DNA from: Pararge aegeria
Taxonomy: Eukaryota; Arthropoda; Insecta; Lepidoptera; Nymphalidae
DNA: 64,000 bases
Direction: 5' to 3'
NCBI RefSeq assembly: GCF_905163445.1
Contig: NC_053182.1
Span: 5,022,001-5,086,000, forward strand
Shown in pieces: positions 11,461-23,320 of this stretch. Within the stretch, counting starts at the first letter, position 1, and every line of letters starts with the position of its first letter. The notes below the pieces were generated by a model. It was given only the letters and a program-made list of their open reading frames with translations. It was not told the DNA's origin and did no database searches. A program made the position numbers and the translations under genes.

Positions 11461-12520
11461 TACAAAATGTTTGTTCCCACTTATAAAACGGTTTAAATCC
11501 TAATTAAGAACTTATTTAACCTGCATAAAATATTTGATCATTATACTTATTGCTACCCTAGTTAGCAGACGTATTTTTGTACAGCGTGTATTTTTGTACA
11601 TTCCATAGTATTCAAGCTATAGAAATATATCTAGAAACTGGCGGAAAGCGTTCATGAGCGCTTTTGGAGTCTATTCCATGTATCAAGTCATTTTAGACGA
11701 CGAACTCGACGTTGAACGCAGCGTTTTGAAGAAATAACATTGCATGAATCTCGGAAATGAAACAAAAAATCCAAGGCATGGTTGAGTTTAACCATGAGTT
11801 GAATGAACTTAACCACGGCACGACGACTTCGCGACGAATTGATTCTATGATAGAAACGCTAGCTTTGTACACTAGGCAAGCGACGGAGACATTACTGTCA
11901 TAAAGCCTTATGCCTCCATGAATAGAGGCGATATTTCTTAAATTATACTCAGCTGTGTCGCCTATGGTACTTGCACCTTTGATCGGAGCGAATTGGGATA
12001 ATCTTGGTTTGAAAACATTTTACATTACCTATCCAATGGTGATATTCAATTTGGAGTTACAACTTCATTGAACTACATTGCCTGGAGCTGAGGCGAGAGA
12101 GATTGAGACCAAGTACATATGGGTTCCATAGGGGTTTTTTTTTATTTTTGTAGCGGAGCTTTAAAATCAAGGGTAATTGAAGCAAGCCAAAACTACCATT
12201 AGCGTTTAATCACTTGCTAAAGGCAGCAACGTTATCTTTATACGCCCATAAACCTCTGTATATTGAACCGTCAAGTTTTAGAACGTTTATTAACCCTGCC
12301 GTTACCGAGCTGATCAGGTTTGACAGCCATAAATCCTTTATATAGATTTTGGATATGCAGTAAAAGCTATTAATATATGCAACAGAAGTATTTTGGTATT
12401 TTGGTGAAAACGTTTTGTGCAAACTACGCTTGACAACCGTCTGTCGCAAATAGCTCTACTACTACTAGACATTACTAGCTGTACTACACAAAAGTTTTCT
12501 TCATTTTAAGAAGACTTTTG
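11461..12520. other. Non-coding DNA, no recognised element
   Basis: Mixed composition with scattered stops. Around 11690-11870 there are short direct and inverted GACGA/TTGAATG motifs but no family match. Confidence 0.3.
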
Positions 12521-12990
12521 TCTGGTGGGAGGCCTCGGCCGTGGCAAGTTACCACCTTACCGACAAAGACGTCCCGCTAAGCGATTTAGGGTTCCGGTAC
12601 GATGTCGTGTAGAAACCGATTAGGGCCTTTTAATTTTGACGGCCGATTGGCGCAGTTTGCAGCGATCCTGCTTTCTGAGTCCAAGGCCGTGGGTTCGATT
12701 CCCACAACTGGAAAATGTTCGTGTGATGAGCATGAATGTTTTTCAGTGTCTGGGTGTTTATATATATGTATATTCTAAGTATTTATGTATATTATTTATA
12801 AAAATATTCAACAGTCATCTTAGTACCCATAACACAAGCTACGCTTACTTTGGGGCGATGTGTGTATTGTCGTAATGTATTTATTTATTTATTAATCTAA
12901 TTGCCACACTCCCTAACAGGCCGCTACCTTCAAAGACTGCATCATCACTTCCCATCAGGAGATTGCAGTCAAGGCCTAACTTGTATTACT
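12521..12990 (+). repeat. SINE-B interrupted by a SINE-C
   Basis: Left part 12521-12632 (GGTGGGAGGCCTCGGCCGTG, CCGCTAAGCGATTTAGGGTT, GTAGAAACCGATTAGG). Right part 12894-12990 (CACTCCCTAACAGGCCGCTA, GACTGCATCATCACTTCC, GATTGCAGTCAAGGCC). Together they make one SINE-B; the SINE-C between them is younger. Confidence 0.78.
12634..12893 (+). repeat. SINE-C, full length, nested in SINE-B
   Basis: Head ACGGCCGATTGGCGCAGTTT with A box, B box GGGTTCGATTCCCACAACTG, body to GATGTGTGTATTGTCGTAAT, ending in a TATTTATTTATT tail. Confidence 0.82.
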
Positions 12991-13128
12991 CTGAAGCCAC
13001 TGTAAAAAACTAAATTTTAATAATAATACGGTGTCATAAATTCCTCTACCTTTAAGGTGCTGTTTCTAAGTACTCGGTGAATTTATAAGAAACTCAAAAC
13101 TCACGTTTTATTTTTGGGAACATTAAGT

Positions 13129-13850
13129 ACGCCCCATACACACATGCAATCGGTCGCTGCGATCGATTTCTATAACTCGTTTGCATTAAAGCGTGGCATC
13201 TCAGAAAGCTCGTGCGAGTAAAATGATATACAACTTGTGTAAATATTGTGTATAACTTGTGTATATGCGCGGTTGCACTATTAACATTCGCAATATATTA
13301 ACGGACGATATTTTAACGGTATGGTAAGCAAATGTTTCAAGACTTACGCGAGTGTAATGCATGTGAAAACGTGTCAAATTGCATAATCATTATCAAACAC
13401 AGATTACCCCCTAATAGCCTAGGGGGTAATCTGTGTTATCAACACACTGATAGCCCACTACAGGGGATGGATCTCCTCTCTGAATGCGAAAGCCAAGTGC
13501 AAATTGGTAGACTTTACACGCCTTTGAGAACATTATGGGGAACTCTTTGCATGCAAATTGCATGCTATCTCCGAAATCTCCTGCAATATTGCATCTGTCG
13601 CTTGATGATTCCTGCAGACCTCTTAGAATGAGAAGGGTTTAGGTTGTAGTCCACTACGCTGGCTAAGTGCGGATTGGTAGACTTCACACGCCTTTGAGAA
13701 CTCTTTGCATGCAATACTTTTGCATTCAAATTGCATGCTATCCTGCAAAGTAGGTATATGTACATAAACGTGCAATCTGTCGCTTGAGATATTGTTTGCG
13801 ACGAATTGCTTAGCGATGGATTGCACGTGTATGGCCCCCTTTACAGGCAT
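13129..13850. mobile_element. TIR element (about 720 bp) carrying SINE-A fragments
   Basis: Left end CCCCATACACACATGCAATC followed by GGTCGC; right end GCGATGGATTGCACGTGT followed by ATGGCCCC, its imperfect reverse complement (about 25 bp). Internally GCAATCTGTCGCTTGA recurs and two SINE-A-like pieces lie at 13437-13560 and 13628-13735. Superfamily unknown. Confidence 0.5.
13396..13437. repeat. Perfect palindrome, 18-bp arms, 6-nt loop
   Basis: AACACAGATTACCCCCTA (13396-13413) and TAGGGGGTAATCTGTGTT (13420-13437) are exact reverse complements around ATAGCC. It lies inside the TIR element. Confidence 0.9.
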
Positions 13851-14527
13851 TAGAACGCATTAGTCAGAAATATGCGCGTAACGTCGCGTCGTGATTGATG
13901 CTAGCGTGACCGCAAGCTGGGAAATAAGGCTAAGCATTCACACAACCGCAAAGAGACCATTAACGGAGGCGAATGCAAAGGAGCATTTAAGCCGTTCGCT
14001 GGGCGTGAAGCCCTACATTCAGCCGATTTGATGATCGGCCAAAGATGTAATCAAATGGACGAGATCTTTATAAAAGAGTTATATGAATATTCATCAAGTT
14101 GAACAAGCACGCGAACAGGCGCGAATACATCGAGTAATCTACTTCAGTATCTATTATATCAATGACTGCGAGATTGCAAAGTAATTGTGGTGCTGAGTGC
14201 TGCTAAAAGATGATAAAAACTTAAGATATTAATTTAAAGTAGAAGTAGTTATTTAACTTCTTGGTCTTTGGCGCATTCGGGACAGCCACGAACGGTTTTG
14301 ACGACACTCGGTTCCTTAAAACGATCGTACCGTCAAAACCATTAAACTGTTAAGAATTATTTATTCAGTTATTTTACATCTCGTTAGAACCTACGGCAGG
14401 GCCACTTACACTAACTAGATAGATCTACATAATTTATGAATAACTATAAGACAAATAAATGAAAGATGACATTAAACATTATAAAAGACATGATATTAAT
14501 ATAGTGTAAGTACTAAGAATGCAATGA

Positions 14528-14745
14528 GCATGGCATGTGCAATGCATGGAGGGCACGAGAGCTCCAAAGAGGTTAATGGAGAGAAAATTGGAGGGATGTA
14601 GAGGCCAAGGACGACCTAGGGGTCGGTGAAATTATGGAGTTTAGAGGGATATGAGAGTTTTGGGAGTTCGGAGCTTTAAAGAAGCTTCTGACCGCCTCAA
14701 ATGGACAAATTTGCTTGACCAACCTGAGGCCTATTCAGGGCTGTA
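14528..14745 (+). pseudogene. Decayed LINE reverse-transcriptase C terminus
   Basis: One frame reads APKRLMERKLEGCRGQGRPR, then a stop, then NYGVRGDMRVLGVRSFKEAS followed by DRLKWTNLLDQPEAYSGL. The R-L-x-G-x-R-x-x-G-R-P motif followed by a W/K-x-W pattern is the usual tail of RTE-like or related insect LINE ORFs. Contains a stop and no RT core; a relic. Confidence 0.6.
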
Positions 14746-14789
14746 GAACATTGAAGAGAGAGACAGAGCTCTTTAAAGAATGCTGTTTT

Positions 14790-15012
14790 TTATTCCACTA
14801 CAAGTTAGCCCTTGACTGTTATATCACCTGGTACCACCAGTGATTATTCAGTCTAAGATCTTAGCGGGCTTACCTGTAGGGAGTATGGCAGTTATATTTA
14901 ACCCATATTCCCAATCGGTTTCTACGCAACATCGTACCGGAACGCTAAATATCGCTAAGTGGCATTTATTTTTGGTAGGGTGGTAACTAGCCACGGTCAA
15001 AGCCTCCCAGCA
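14790..15012 (-). repeat. SINE-B body
   Basis: CACTACAAGTTAGCCCTTGA, CAGTCTAAGATCTTAGCGGG, GTAGGGAGTATGGCAG, CGGTTTCTACGCAACATCG, ACTAGCCACGGTCAAAGCCT. Confidence 0.75.
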
Positions 15013-15023
15013 CGGCTAGCATG

Positions 15024-15254
15024 GGCAGAAGACAATTATATCCCCGGGGAAAAGATATAAATTTATCTTCTCCCACAGACTTATCAATTCCCGGAGCACT
15101 GGCACACAAGTGGAAATAATATCCAAATAATATATGTGTGCTAATAAACGGGGGTAAACTTCTCCTTTTCCATGTTGCAGTGATTTAGCAGATGGGCACG
15201 TTAATTATATCCCTTGTCAGGGTATATAATCGGGGGATATAATTTTTATCTGCC
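15024..15254. mobile_element. MITE with 22-bp TIRs
   Basis: Left GGCAGAAGACAATTATATCC (then CC) and right GGGGATATAATTTTTATCTG (then CC) are reverse complements with three mismatches in 22. It abuts the SINE-B at 14790-15012. No coding capacity. Confidence 0.65.
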
Positions 15255-15505
15255 TTGTTGCAGACAAAAAAATGCTGGGTGAACAAAACATATAAATAAT
15301 CTATGTAGTTATTAAAAGCGAATAAAAGATAGGTATGAAATTCTTGACCATATTTGTAAATAAATGACTATCCGCTTTACGGTAAAATTTTCTTGGTAGA
15401 AAAAAAAATTCAAAGTTTCTTTTAACGAAAATTTAAGTGCTCTTTTCTTTAAATTGATAAAAGAAATCAGCATTCAAAGCATGAGAGCTGAGGCTGGAAA
15501 CAGGA

Positions 15506-15798
15506 TATCAACCCATTATCGGCCCACTACAGAGCACGGGTCTCCTCCCACAATGAGAAGGGGCTAAGGCCGTAGTCTACCACGCTGGCCCAGTGCGGAT
15601 CGGTGGACTCCACACACCTTTGAGAACATTATGTAAAACTATCACGCATGCAGGTTTCCTCAAAATGTTTTCCTTCACCGTTGAAGCTATAGACATTTTA
15701 ATCACTTAAAACGCACATAACCTAGAAAAGTTAGAGGCGCCTGGGATAAGAACTCGGCCCCCCGAACGTGAAGTCGAGCTCCTACCTATCACCGCTAC
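15506..15798 (-). repeat. SINE-A, near full length
   Basis: ATATCAACCCATTATCGGCC, CTACAGAGCACGGGTCTCCT, GTTTTCCTTCACCGTTGAAG, AACTCGGCCCCCCGAACG, AGTCGAGCTCCTACC, ATCACCGCT. Confidence 0.82.
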
Positions 15799-16032
15799 AA
15801 TTATTATTGCCGTATAAAAGCCAGGCGAGTTAATTATTCATATGAGTTTTCATTCAAGTTACCATTGGTTGGCTAACAAAATCACTGCTCCTGTAATTTA
15901 GATAAAATCATAATTTCGATGCAGATGGATGAACGTCACGTAGCACGTACTGTACAAAGTATATTTTTCTATACGAACCGTGCTTACTATTGCCCACACA
16001 ACGTTGGATCGGCACAATACATAATTATAATT

Positions 16033-16192
16033 GTTTAAGCCCTTGACAGCAATGCCCAATGCCACCTGGTGGTAAGTATTGTTGCAACGATGGTCTAAGA
16101 TGGTAACGAGTTGATTTGTTAGGGAGTACGACAGTTATTCGTTTTGGGAACCAATACCCCAAAAATCGCTTGGTGTCACATCTTTGTCGGTA
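16033..16192 (-). repeat. SINE-B, shortened
   Basis: AGCCCTTGACAGCAATGCCC, CACCTGGTGGTAAGTATTGT, TTGTTAGGGAGTACGACAG, AATCGCTTGGTGTCACATCT. Confidence 0.6.
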
Positions 16193-16592
16193 ATCTTATC
16201 AATACGTGTGCTCCAATAAGTATTCTTTAATATGATTTATTCAACATAAATGCTTCAATATGTCTTCTTCAATAAGCCTTCTACAGTATGACTTCTTCAA
16301 ACTTGAAGATAGATTTGTTTTGGCATGTTTTTTACGACAGATCGACTACTGTTGTCAACCCACCTTAGGAATGTTTTTGTTTGTGGAGTAACTGCCACCG
16401 GTTCGGAGGGATAGAGTTATAATACTCTTCATATCTTCTATAATCGCAAAGTCAGTCACTATCCTTAAGCATAAATATTAATTTAAACCGTTCACATCAG
16501 ACTCATTATATATCATGAAGTATCTACTATACTTTCCCAAAAAATATCTTATTTTTGCAGTAATTATAGGATTTGTTGCTAAACATTGTAAA

Positions 16593-17022
16593 TCCCTACT
16601 TATATTATAAATGTCAATGTAAGTTTGTTTGTTACGCTTTCACGCAAAAACTACTTAACCGATCCTCATGAAACTTTGTACACATATTCTTGAAAGTGTT
16701 AGAAGTAATATAGGATACTTTTTATCCCGACATTAAGCTCGGTTCCTTTAGGAGAGGGGATGAAAGTGTTTGACGATTTTACACTATAACTCCGACAATT
16801 TTTTACCGATTTAAATAATTATTTTTGTACTATAGAGGTTACAATGTGAATTTAATTTTGCCCAAACTTTGTGTAGATCTGATTAATGTGGTTGGAGATA
16901 GAGGACAGAACTCCATAGCGGACAGCAGCAAACCCCTCATTTAAGGCTTAGCGATACTGAATACTTTAATTTTTTTTAGATCTACAAAATCAAACGCAGA
17001 CGAAGTCACGGGCTACAGCTAG
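16593..17022 (+). mobile_element. Non-autonomous Helitron (430 bp)
   Basis: Starts TCCCTACTTATATTATAAAT after host A, ends GGCTACAGCTAG before host T. The interior has the usual lepidopteran pattern (GTTTGTTTGTTACGCTTTCA, AAACTACTTAACCGATCC, GACGAAGTCACGGG). No target duplication, as expected for Helitrons. Confidence 0.8.
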
Positions 17023-18296
17023 TTATATATAAAATAAACACTCGCCGGGTATCATGGCCGCATTTGTGACGTCATTGGAAAATTAGAGCTTTTGTAAGTC
17101 CTTGTTTCACAGCTAAAGATTATTTATTTTGTTATTGGTAACAAAAAAACATAGCAACTAACAGTTTTAAATAACATAATACTTAATATAAGCAGAGGTT
17201 TTCGAAGTTCAAGCAGTATAAAATTATGTTTATACAGATGTCATAATTTTGAATTCCGCGTTTCACCTGTCATGGCGGCTCGCTACATTTCGCCGTTTTA
17301 TTTATTGAAAATAAATGCCAATCTCAATTCGAAGATGAATAAAAATACCTTTTTCCTAATACACCAATCATATATCATATTTGTGAACAATGAATTGTAA
17401 TGTTTAATTCTTTATCATCAAGAATAAATAACCACGTTTTTTTTAAATACTTTATATTCTTGCGCTTGACGACTATCATTCCTGATGGAACGCAATCATG
17501 AGGTCTTAGATCAGACACACTTGCCTGTTCACTGTCGTCTTGAAGGCATTCAGGCTTTGTGTGTTAGGAATTATTGATGCTGGATAGCGTTTGACATCTT
17601 TGCGGTAGGTACGTATTAGGGACGTAGATGAAAAGCGCTTTGTACGTACGTGTTGGCTGAATTTTACCTATGTGGGTGATTTGGAGCTTTCACTCAATCT
17701 GGGTCTAGAGCGTTTACTCTACGTTGAGACTAACACACATTCTGGAAAAATATGGAATTTAAATCACATCTCAACTCTTGTTTATAACTGTTAATAACTG
17801 ATTAAAATAATTTAAAAAAGCTTCGTTTATTTCCATAAACCATCATTTTCCTATTCGTAAATGATTTGACTACAGGCTTCTATTTCATCACCATAAAAAG
17901 TAGCGACGTATGACGCCAAGTGTATTTTTTGTTCTCAACCTTCGTAGTCATTACAAAAGGATTGAACAACTAAGCAGTACTGTTACGTCGTCATTTTACT
18001 AGAGAAATAAGCAAAAGAATTAAAAACCTTTACCTGACGCTTTCAAAATCGAGTAACCCGTGTCAGCAAATTACTTTGAAAACCACTGTAGAAATAATAC
18101 CTAGATATTGCCACACGAACCACAACCTTATGTTACTATAATAGAGGCTTTTATTGTTGCTTATAGTTTTGAGTAGGTAGTAGGTATTTGTCATTTACTC
18201 ACTAACGGTGCTACATAAAAATTGCTGCCATGTTAAATTACTCTTATATCGTTTGTGCTCGTTTTGTAGATATTTATAAAAATATCTGTATACCTT
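17023..18296. other. Non-coding DNA, no recognised element
   Basis: Stops in all frames; no repeat family placed. Confidence 0.3.
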
Positions 18297-18540
18297 GGAA
18301 GTGGTGATAGCGCATTGGATTCCTATCCACTACATTTTCGGGGGGACGAGTTCGAATCCCAGCACGCATTTCTCAACTCAACTTTCTAAGTTAAGTGCGT
18401 TTTAAGGATTTAAATATCACTTGCTTCAACGGTGAAGAGAAACATCGCGAGGAATCCTGCATGCCTGAGAGTTCTACATAATACATAAGGGCCTTTACCC
18501 CTTCTAATTGTAGGAGGAGACCCGTGTTCTGTAGTTCGTG
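18297..18540 (+). repeat. SINE-A, head to tail on the plus strand
   Basis: Head: AAGTGGTGATAGCGCATTGG (A box), GAGTTCGAATCCCAGCACGC (B box). Body: GCGTTTTAAGGATTTAAATA, ACTTGCTTCAACGGTGAAG, CCTGCATGCCTGAGAGTTC, AGGAGGAGACCCGTGTTCTG. Shows SINE-A's tRNA origin. Confidence 0.8.
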
Positions 18541-19806
18541 TTGCTAGGTATTTTAAATCTAGTTTCGTGAATTTTGCATAAAATCAACAGATGTCGTTAG
18601 TGGTAGAATAAGTCGCACTGCCGTTTGGTGTTTCCTAATCTATAATACGGGATGTGCAGAAAAACCAGTTAATGTTAATAAAAACGGACGAAAGGACTAA
18701 GCTAGTTACTTATAGTTTTTGGTCAATTATGACAAATATTAAAGTAGAAGCGTATCTAAGTACTAACACGGCAAAAACACTTAATTAACGAAGGCTTTTT
18801 ATCGCATCCGAATATCCTGCTTCTTGTTACAATTAAAATCGCAAAGAGCAAGCCTGCTTAAGTATAAACAAGTAGTACTTCGAAAGCAAAAAAATACAGT
18901 GTTTCTATGAATTCAGTACTGTAGGTAAAGAGCATAAGTCAAGACGCATGCTCAGAAGTGTTGGGCGCTGGCCCATGACGGCAGCGGTCGTTGGCCGCTC
19001 GGGTAGCACCACGCAAGTACACCTTGGTCTCGCGTGTCGGGTTCGAGATTTCGAAGAATAGATGATATAACATAAATTAAAAACAATATCAGAAACGAAA
19101 CAATAAGAACAGGGAACGATATGGTGATTGTTGAAGGATGTTCATGAATCGTTATATTTTGTAAAATATAACGAACTTTCGACATTTTTCTGACACAGAT
19201 TTTAAGTAAGTTTAAAATGTTGATAGTAGTAGTGCGACTGTGGAAGGTTGTTCATGGTTCGTTTCTTCGTCACAAAAGTAAGTTAAGTTTAGTGTCTCGA
19301 CTACAACGATAGGTAGTTGGGTGATTGTGAAAAATAACTCATGAACATATAAATTAAATTTTGACGTCTACATACAAAGGCTGACTATATTTACGTCACA
19401 AATGGTTTTGTGCAACCAGCTAAGATTGCATGCTGGCTGAAAAAATACTAAAAAAATATTCACAAAGTTTTTTAATTAACTGTAATATGTAGCAGTAGTG
19501 AGAACACAATGCTCAGAATACTGTTATCGACCACTATAAAAACCATGTAAAATGAAATTTAAACAAAAATGAAAACGGTATAGGAGAAATAAATGCTTAC
19601 GCACGTATGCCTATCTTACACGCAACAAAATCAAGGAAGTTCAAAAAAATATTATAATTTATGACTTTACACGTTTTTAATTTTTTACTGAACCATGATT
19701 GTTTTATGTGTTGCTCAGACGCAACCATGCATGGATTCTACGGTGATGGCGTAGGAAACTGTAATATAATTAATCAGTAGGTTGGTAAAAATGTAAACAG
19801 TATCAT
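18541..19806. other. Non-coding DNA, no recognised element
   Basis: Two related stretches (TTGTTGAAGGATGTTCATGA at about 19130 and TGTGGAAGGTTGTTCATGG at about 19239) suggest a local duplication. No coding region. Confidence 0.3.
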
Positions 19807-20350
19807 TCTTGGTCCCACTGCTGGGCACAGGTCTTCTCTTTCATAGGAAAGAGAGTTTTAGAGCACCAGGCCGCTATAGTGAAGGTTTTAATGTCCTTAA
19901 TAATGTCCTTCTACATTGATCATTAGGGGCACATTCGATCAAAAACGGTGTATATCTTCCACAACGCCACATACATCACAATTTGAGAATCCGATCTCCA
20001 CATTAAAAATGAAAATTTAGACCTATTTAATTTGACGTGTTCAAATGATCACTATCAACGCGAGATCTACCTGGGATCACCAGCCACTATCCCAAAAGTC
20101 CTCAGCAACCTGGGCGGTATGCTGGGATTCTGGAATGAGCTTGGATGGCTGGAGTAGCGAGCAACAGTGGGAAATTTCAACGTACAACAAGCGAAGCGCT
20201 TACGTGTGGAAACTGCCCAGAGAGAAGAAGAAGAAGAAGATGACCACTATCACTTGTTAGTATCTAATAATAACCGGGACAGAGTACGGAGAATTAAACC
20301 CAATGCTTATGTTCTGCCCGACCCGGGAATCGAACCTAGGACCACGTATT
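19807..20350 (+). repeat. Decayed LINE-like region
   Basis: 19807-19866 (CCCACTGCTGGGCACAGGTC, TTTCATAGGAAAGAG) matches 7145-7215. Around 20120-20225 a frame reads GMSLDGWSSEQQWEI and NKRSAYVWKL, reminiscent of a LINE ORF end. 20280-20345 has a tRNA-like GGGAATCGAACCTAGGACC. Too decayed to classify. Confidence 0.35.
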
Positions 20351-21011
20351 ACGTAGGCGAACATGCTAATCACTCTTAGAAGTCATTTTTGTTACCTGTC
20401 TTAAACCGAAGAGTGTTTTAAAAACATGAAAAAAGAACAAACGAAAAATTATTCTCATTTTATTTATATGAACACATTTTTTTTCTATTTTTATAGGCTT
20501 TATCTACACTGTAATGAATGTTTGTTAACATTAAAGGCAAGTTAAAAAAATGGAATATAGAGCAACGTAAAACCGTAATGGTGATAGTTTAGGAAGTCGC
20601 TCAACATTGGAACGTAACGGCAGCAACGGCAGCTGTCAAATGCAGTTCATTTTAAATTAGAAAATAGAAATAAGTAGATACTCACAACTTTCCCCTAACA
20701 GGTGGAAAATTATAAATTATGAAAATAAAATACTGATTTCGGTGCGCATATTTTTACTAGCCGAATACTCAAAGGTGTGCCGGAAACATTGAAATTGCAA
20801 TCGCAAAATAAATACTCAAAATATTACATTTACGGGACTGGGTAAGACACAGAATTTTAATGAAAGTTGGAACCAAAAGAAAAATATTTTCATAAAATTA
20901 CCAACGCAAATCTTCCATTTCGTTTAAAATTCTAAAATATTCCAAATCCCCAACATCAGTTAGTTCTCTCAACTCGTCCGATATAATAGGAAATATCATT
21001 ATCATCATTTT
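20351..21011. other. Non-coding AT-rich DNA
   Basis: Nothing recognised. Confidence 0.3.
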
Positions 21012-21135
21012 AAGTAATTAAAATATCACTTGCTTCAACGGTGAACGGGAAGTCAACCAATCCGCCTCGGCTATTAGCTTTGTGGACTACGACCTAAACT
21101 CTTCTCGTTGTGGGAGACCCATGATGTGATGATGA
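21012..21135 (+). repeat. SINE-A fragment
   Basis: TTTTAAGTAATTAAAATATC, ACTTGCTTCAACGGTGAACG, then a deletion to TGGACTACGACC, CTTCTCGTTGTGGGAGACCC. Confidence 0.65.
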
Positions 21136-21149
21136 TTATCATCATAAAC

Positions 21150-21425
21150 TCCCCCCCACCCCCCTGGATACGGCCATGAGCACTACTAATGACCTTTCAA
21201 CCCCATTCGTTTCATTCAAGTCAACTGACCTTTGCAAGTCAAACAACCCTGCACCTGCTAACAAGCATCCATATTTCAAAGAAACCTGTGCGGTCTAAAA
21301 TGCCAACAAGCTGTACGGATGACAACCCAGTCTATCTATAATGATCATATTTAATCGTCGCCGGCACGCTAGTTATTATGCACCCCACAAGTTTTTATTT
21401 AGCCATAACCTTATGGAAGTTCAGT
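21150..21425 (+). repeat. Locally triplicated segment, copy 1
   Basis: Core CTGACCTTTGCAAGTCAAAC, CACCTGCTAACAAGCATCC, AAACCTGTGCGGTCTAAAAT, GCCAACAAGCTG, TTTAATCGTC, TTATTTAGCCATAACCTTA. See copies at 22754 and 24262. No conserved ORF. Confidence 0.75.
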
Positions 21426-21514
21426 TCTGATAATATACAAGGTTTTTAAACTGACTTCTAAAAGGTGGTTGCTCCCTACTTTCTTAAGTAGGTTAACTTC
21501 TTAATATATACAAT

Positions 21515-21935
21515 AAATAACGCGTCTCGTTGTTTGTGCGCGATGGACTCCTAAACTACTTAATTGATTCCAAGCAAATTTACACACCGTGTGTAGTTTG
21601 ATCTAACTTGAAAGATAGGATAACTAACAACTCAATTTATAACCGCAATATTATTTTATTGCAAATTATTTGTTTGTATCTATACTTGTAATAAAACTGT
21701 AACAGGTCCAATTCTGTACAAAGAGTATACTTATTTAAAAAATAAATTATATTCGAAACTGAATCCAAAATCGGATTTTTTTTAAATCGTGTCTGTCTGT
21801 ATCTATGCCGCGCATCACGCTAAAACTACTGAATGAATTGAAATGAAACTGCATGATTTGGTGCAAGGTAGAATATAGACCTTGTAGTATGAACTCAAAT
21901 CATGCTTTTTATCCCCAAACTCATCCTATATCCTA
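21515..21935. repeat. Helitron-related remnants
   Basis: TTGTTTGTGCGCGATGGACTCCTAAACTACTTAATTGATTCC and GTCTGTCTGTATCTATGCCG...CTAAAACTACTGAATGAATTG are the characteristic interior of the lepidopteran short Helitrons; ends not identified. Confidence 0.4.
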
Positions 21936-22032
21936 CTTAAAACGCACATAACTTAAAAAAGTTAGAGGTGCGTGCTGGGATTCGAACTAGGCCTTTCGAA
22001 AGGGAAGACGAGCTCCTGCCCCATTCATCAGA
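21936..22032 (-). repeat. SINE-A head fragment
   Basis: TTAAAACGCACATAACTTAA, GTGCGTGCTGGGATTCGAAC, AGACGAGCTCCTGCCCCATT. Confidence 0.7.
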
Positions 22033-22242
22033 TCTACACGAAATTTTGGGCGAAACAAAACTTGTAGTAGAACCTATTCATCAAAAGAAATATAATTTTA
22101 ATCGCTTAACATTGAACGGAATTATGGTGTAAAATTGCTAAACACTTTCATCCCCTCTACCAAAGGGACTAAGCTTAGTCCCTTTAATTTCGTGTGTGTA
22201 ATAGATGACAGGACTAGTATATATAAAGAATATGCACCTGAT

Positions 22243-22400
22243 ATGAAGCGGTGATAGCGCATTGGGCAGGAACTCGACTTCCCATTCAAGAGGTCGAGTT
22301 CGAATCCCAGAACGCACCTATAACTTTTCAAAGTTATGTGCGTTTTAAGTAATTAAAATATCACTTGCTTCAACCATAATGTTCTCAAAGATGTGTGGAG
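22243..22400 (+). repeat. SINE-A head and body fragment
   Basis: GAAGCGGTGATAGCGCATTG, CGAGTTCGAATCCCAG, GTTATGTGCGTTTTAAGTAA, ATATCACTTGCTTCAACC, then TTCTCAAAGATGTGTGGAGT. Confidence 0.72.
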
Positions 22401-22574
22401 TGTAAGTATATAATAGCATAAATATATATCATATATATCTATTATAGTATATACAAATTTATATCGGTCTTTGTGTAGTTAATATGTAAATGTAGTATGT
22501 ATGATCATGTAAGTTTTTTTTTTGGTAACATACTTTATGCACCATCCACTTTCCACTTTTTTATCGGCTTCGTA

Positions 22575-22715
22575 CGCTCAGGTTGCCTTTAAAAGATCAC
22601 TTTTAGTGATAAGGCCACCTTTGCACCCTAGCACTAAGTACTATTACTGTTTTCCTTGTATTTTTCCTATTGTGTTGTGTTGCAATAAAGTTTTTCTATC
22701 CTATTCTATTCTGTT
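22575..22715 (+). repeat. LINE 3' tail with hairpin and (CTATT)n end
   Basis: GGTTGCCTTTAAAAG, then the hairpin ATCACT-TTT-AGTGAT (22596-22610), AAGGCCACCTTTGCACC, AATAAAGTTTTTCTATCC and TATTCTATTCTG. Confidence 0.65.
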
Positions 22716-22753
22716 CTCCCTCGTGAGATTAAGAATGACTATGCAATAATCCC

Positions 22754-22990
22754 CCCACCTTGTTACCATTATCGTAAGCGCGGGCGTCTTTTCGACCCCG
22801 GTCTTTTCATTCAAGTAAACTGACCTTTGCAAGTCAAACAACCCTACACCTGCTAACAAGCACCCATATTTTAGAGAAACCTGTGCGGTCTAAAATGCCA
22901 ATAACCTGCAAGGGTGACGAACCACTCGATCTTTATATTTAATCGTCCCGACACGGTAATTTTTATGCACCCTCCTAGTTTTTATATATA
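22754..22990 (+). repeat. Locally triplicated segment, copy 2
   Basis: TTGTTACCATTATCGTAAGC, CTGACCTTTGCAAGTCAAAC, CACCTGCTAACAAGCACCC, AAACCTGTGCGGTCTAAAAT, GCCAATAACCTG, TTTAATCGTCC. Confidence 0.75.
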
Positions 22991-23048
22991 TATATTACTC
23001 GGAAGTTGTGGGTTCATAAAAATCCATGATGCGTATTTTTTTTTTATA

Positions 23049-23086
23049 ATAGAATAGAAAAGAATAGAATAGAATAGAAAATATTT
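23049..23086 (-). repeat. (AATAG)n tract, probable LINE tail
   Basis: Imperfect AGAATAGAATAGAATAG repeats running into TTATTAGAAAAACTC. The complement matches the CTATT-type tail at 22697-22712. Confidence 0.5.
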
Positions 23087-23320
23087 ATTAGAAAAACTCA
23101 GTACAATAGTCTTTGGAATCCTGACCCTAAACTAGGAAATCCCGTATCTTAGGGCACAGTGCCTTCCCAAACATTGATTCAATCATTGAGATAATATATA
23201 GTGCACTTTAACAACGGAAACTTTCAAAGGTGTGTTGAGTTCTCTTAATTTGTGGTTTTATAGTCTTCGCCCGAATTCCTATAAACCGACATCTAAAAGG
23301 AAGCGGAAGGTACGTAGATA

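Noticed and set aside
12636..12875. Several similar short ORFs around YIYVYSKYLCILFIKIF (12636, 56263, 61622)
   Set aside because: All are translations of the SINE-C body in different copies; the similarity is that of the repeat, not of a protein family.
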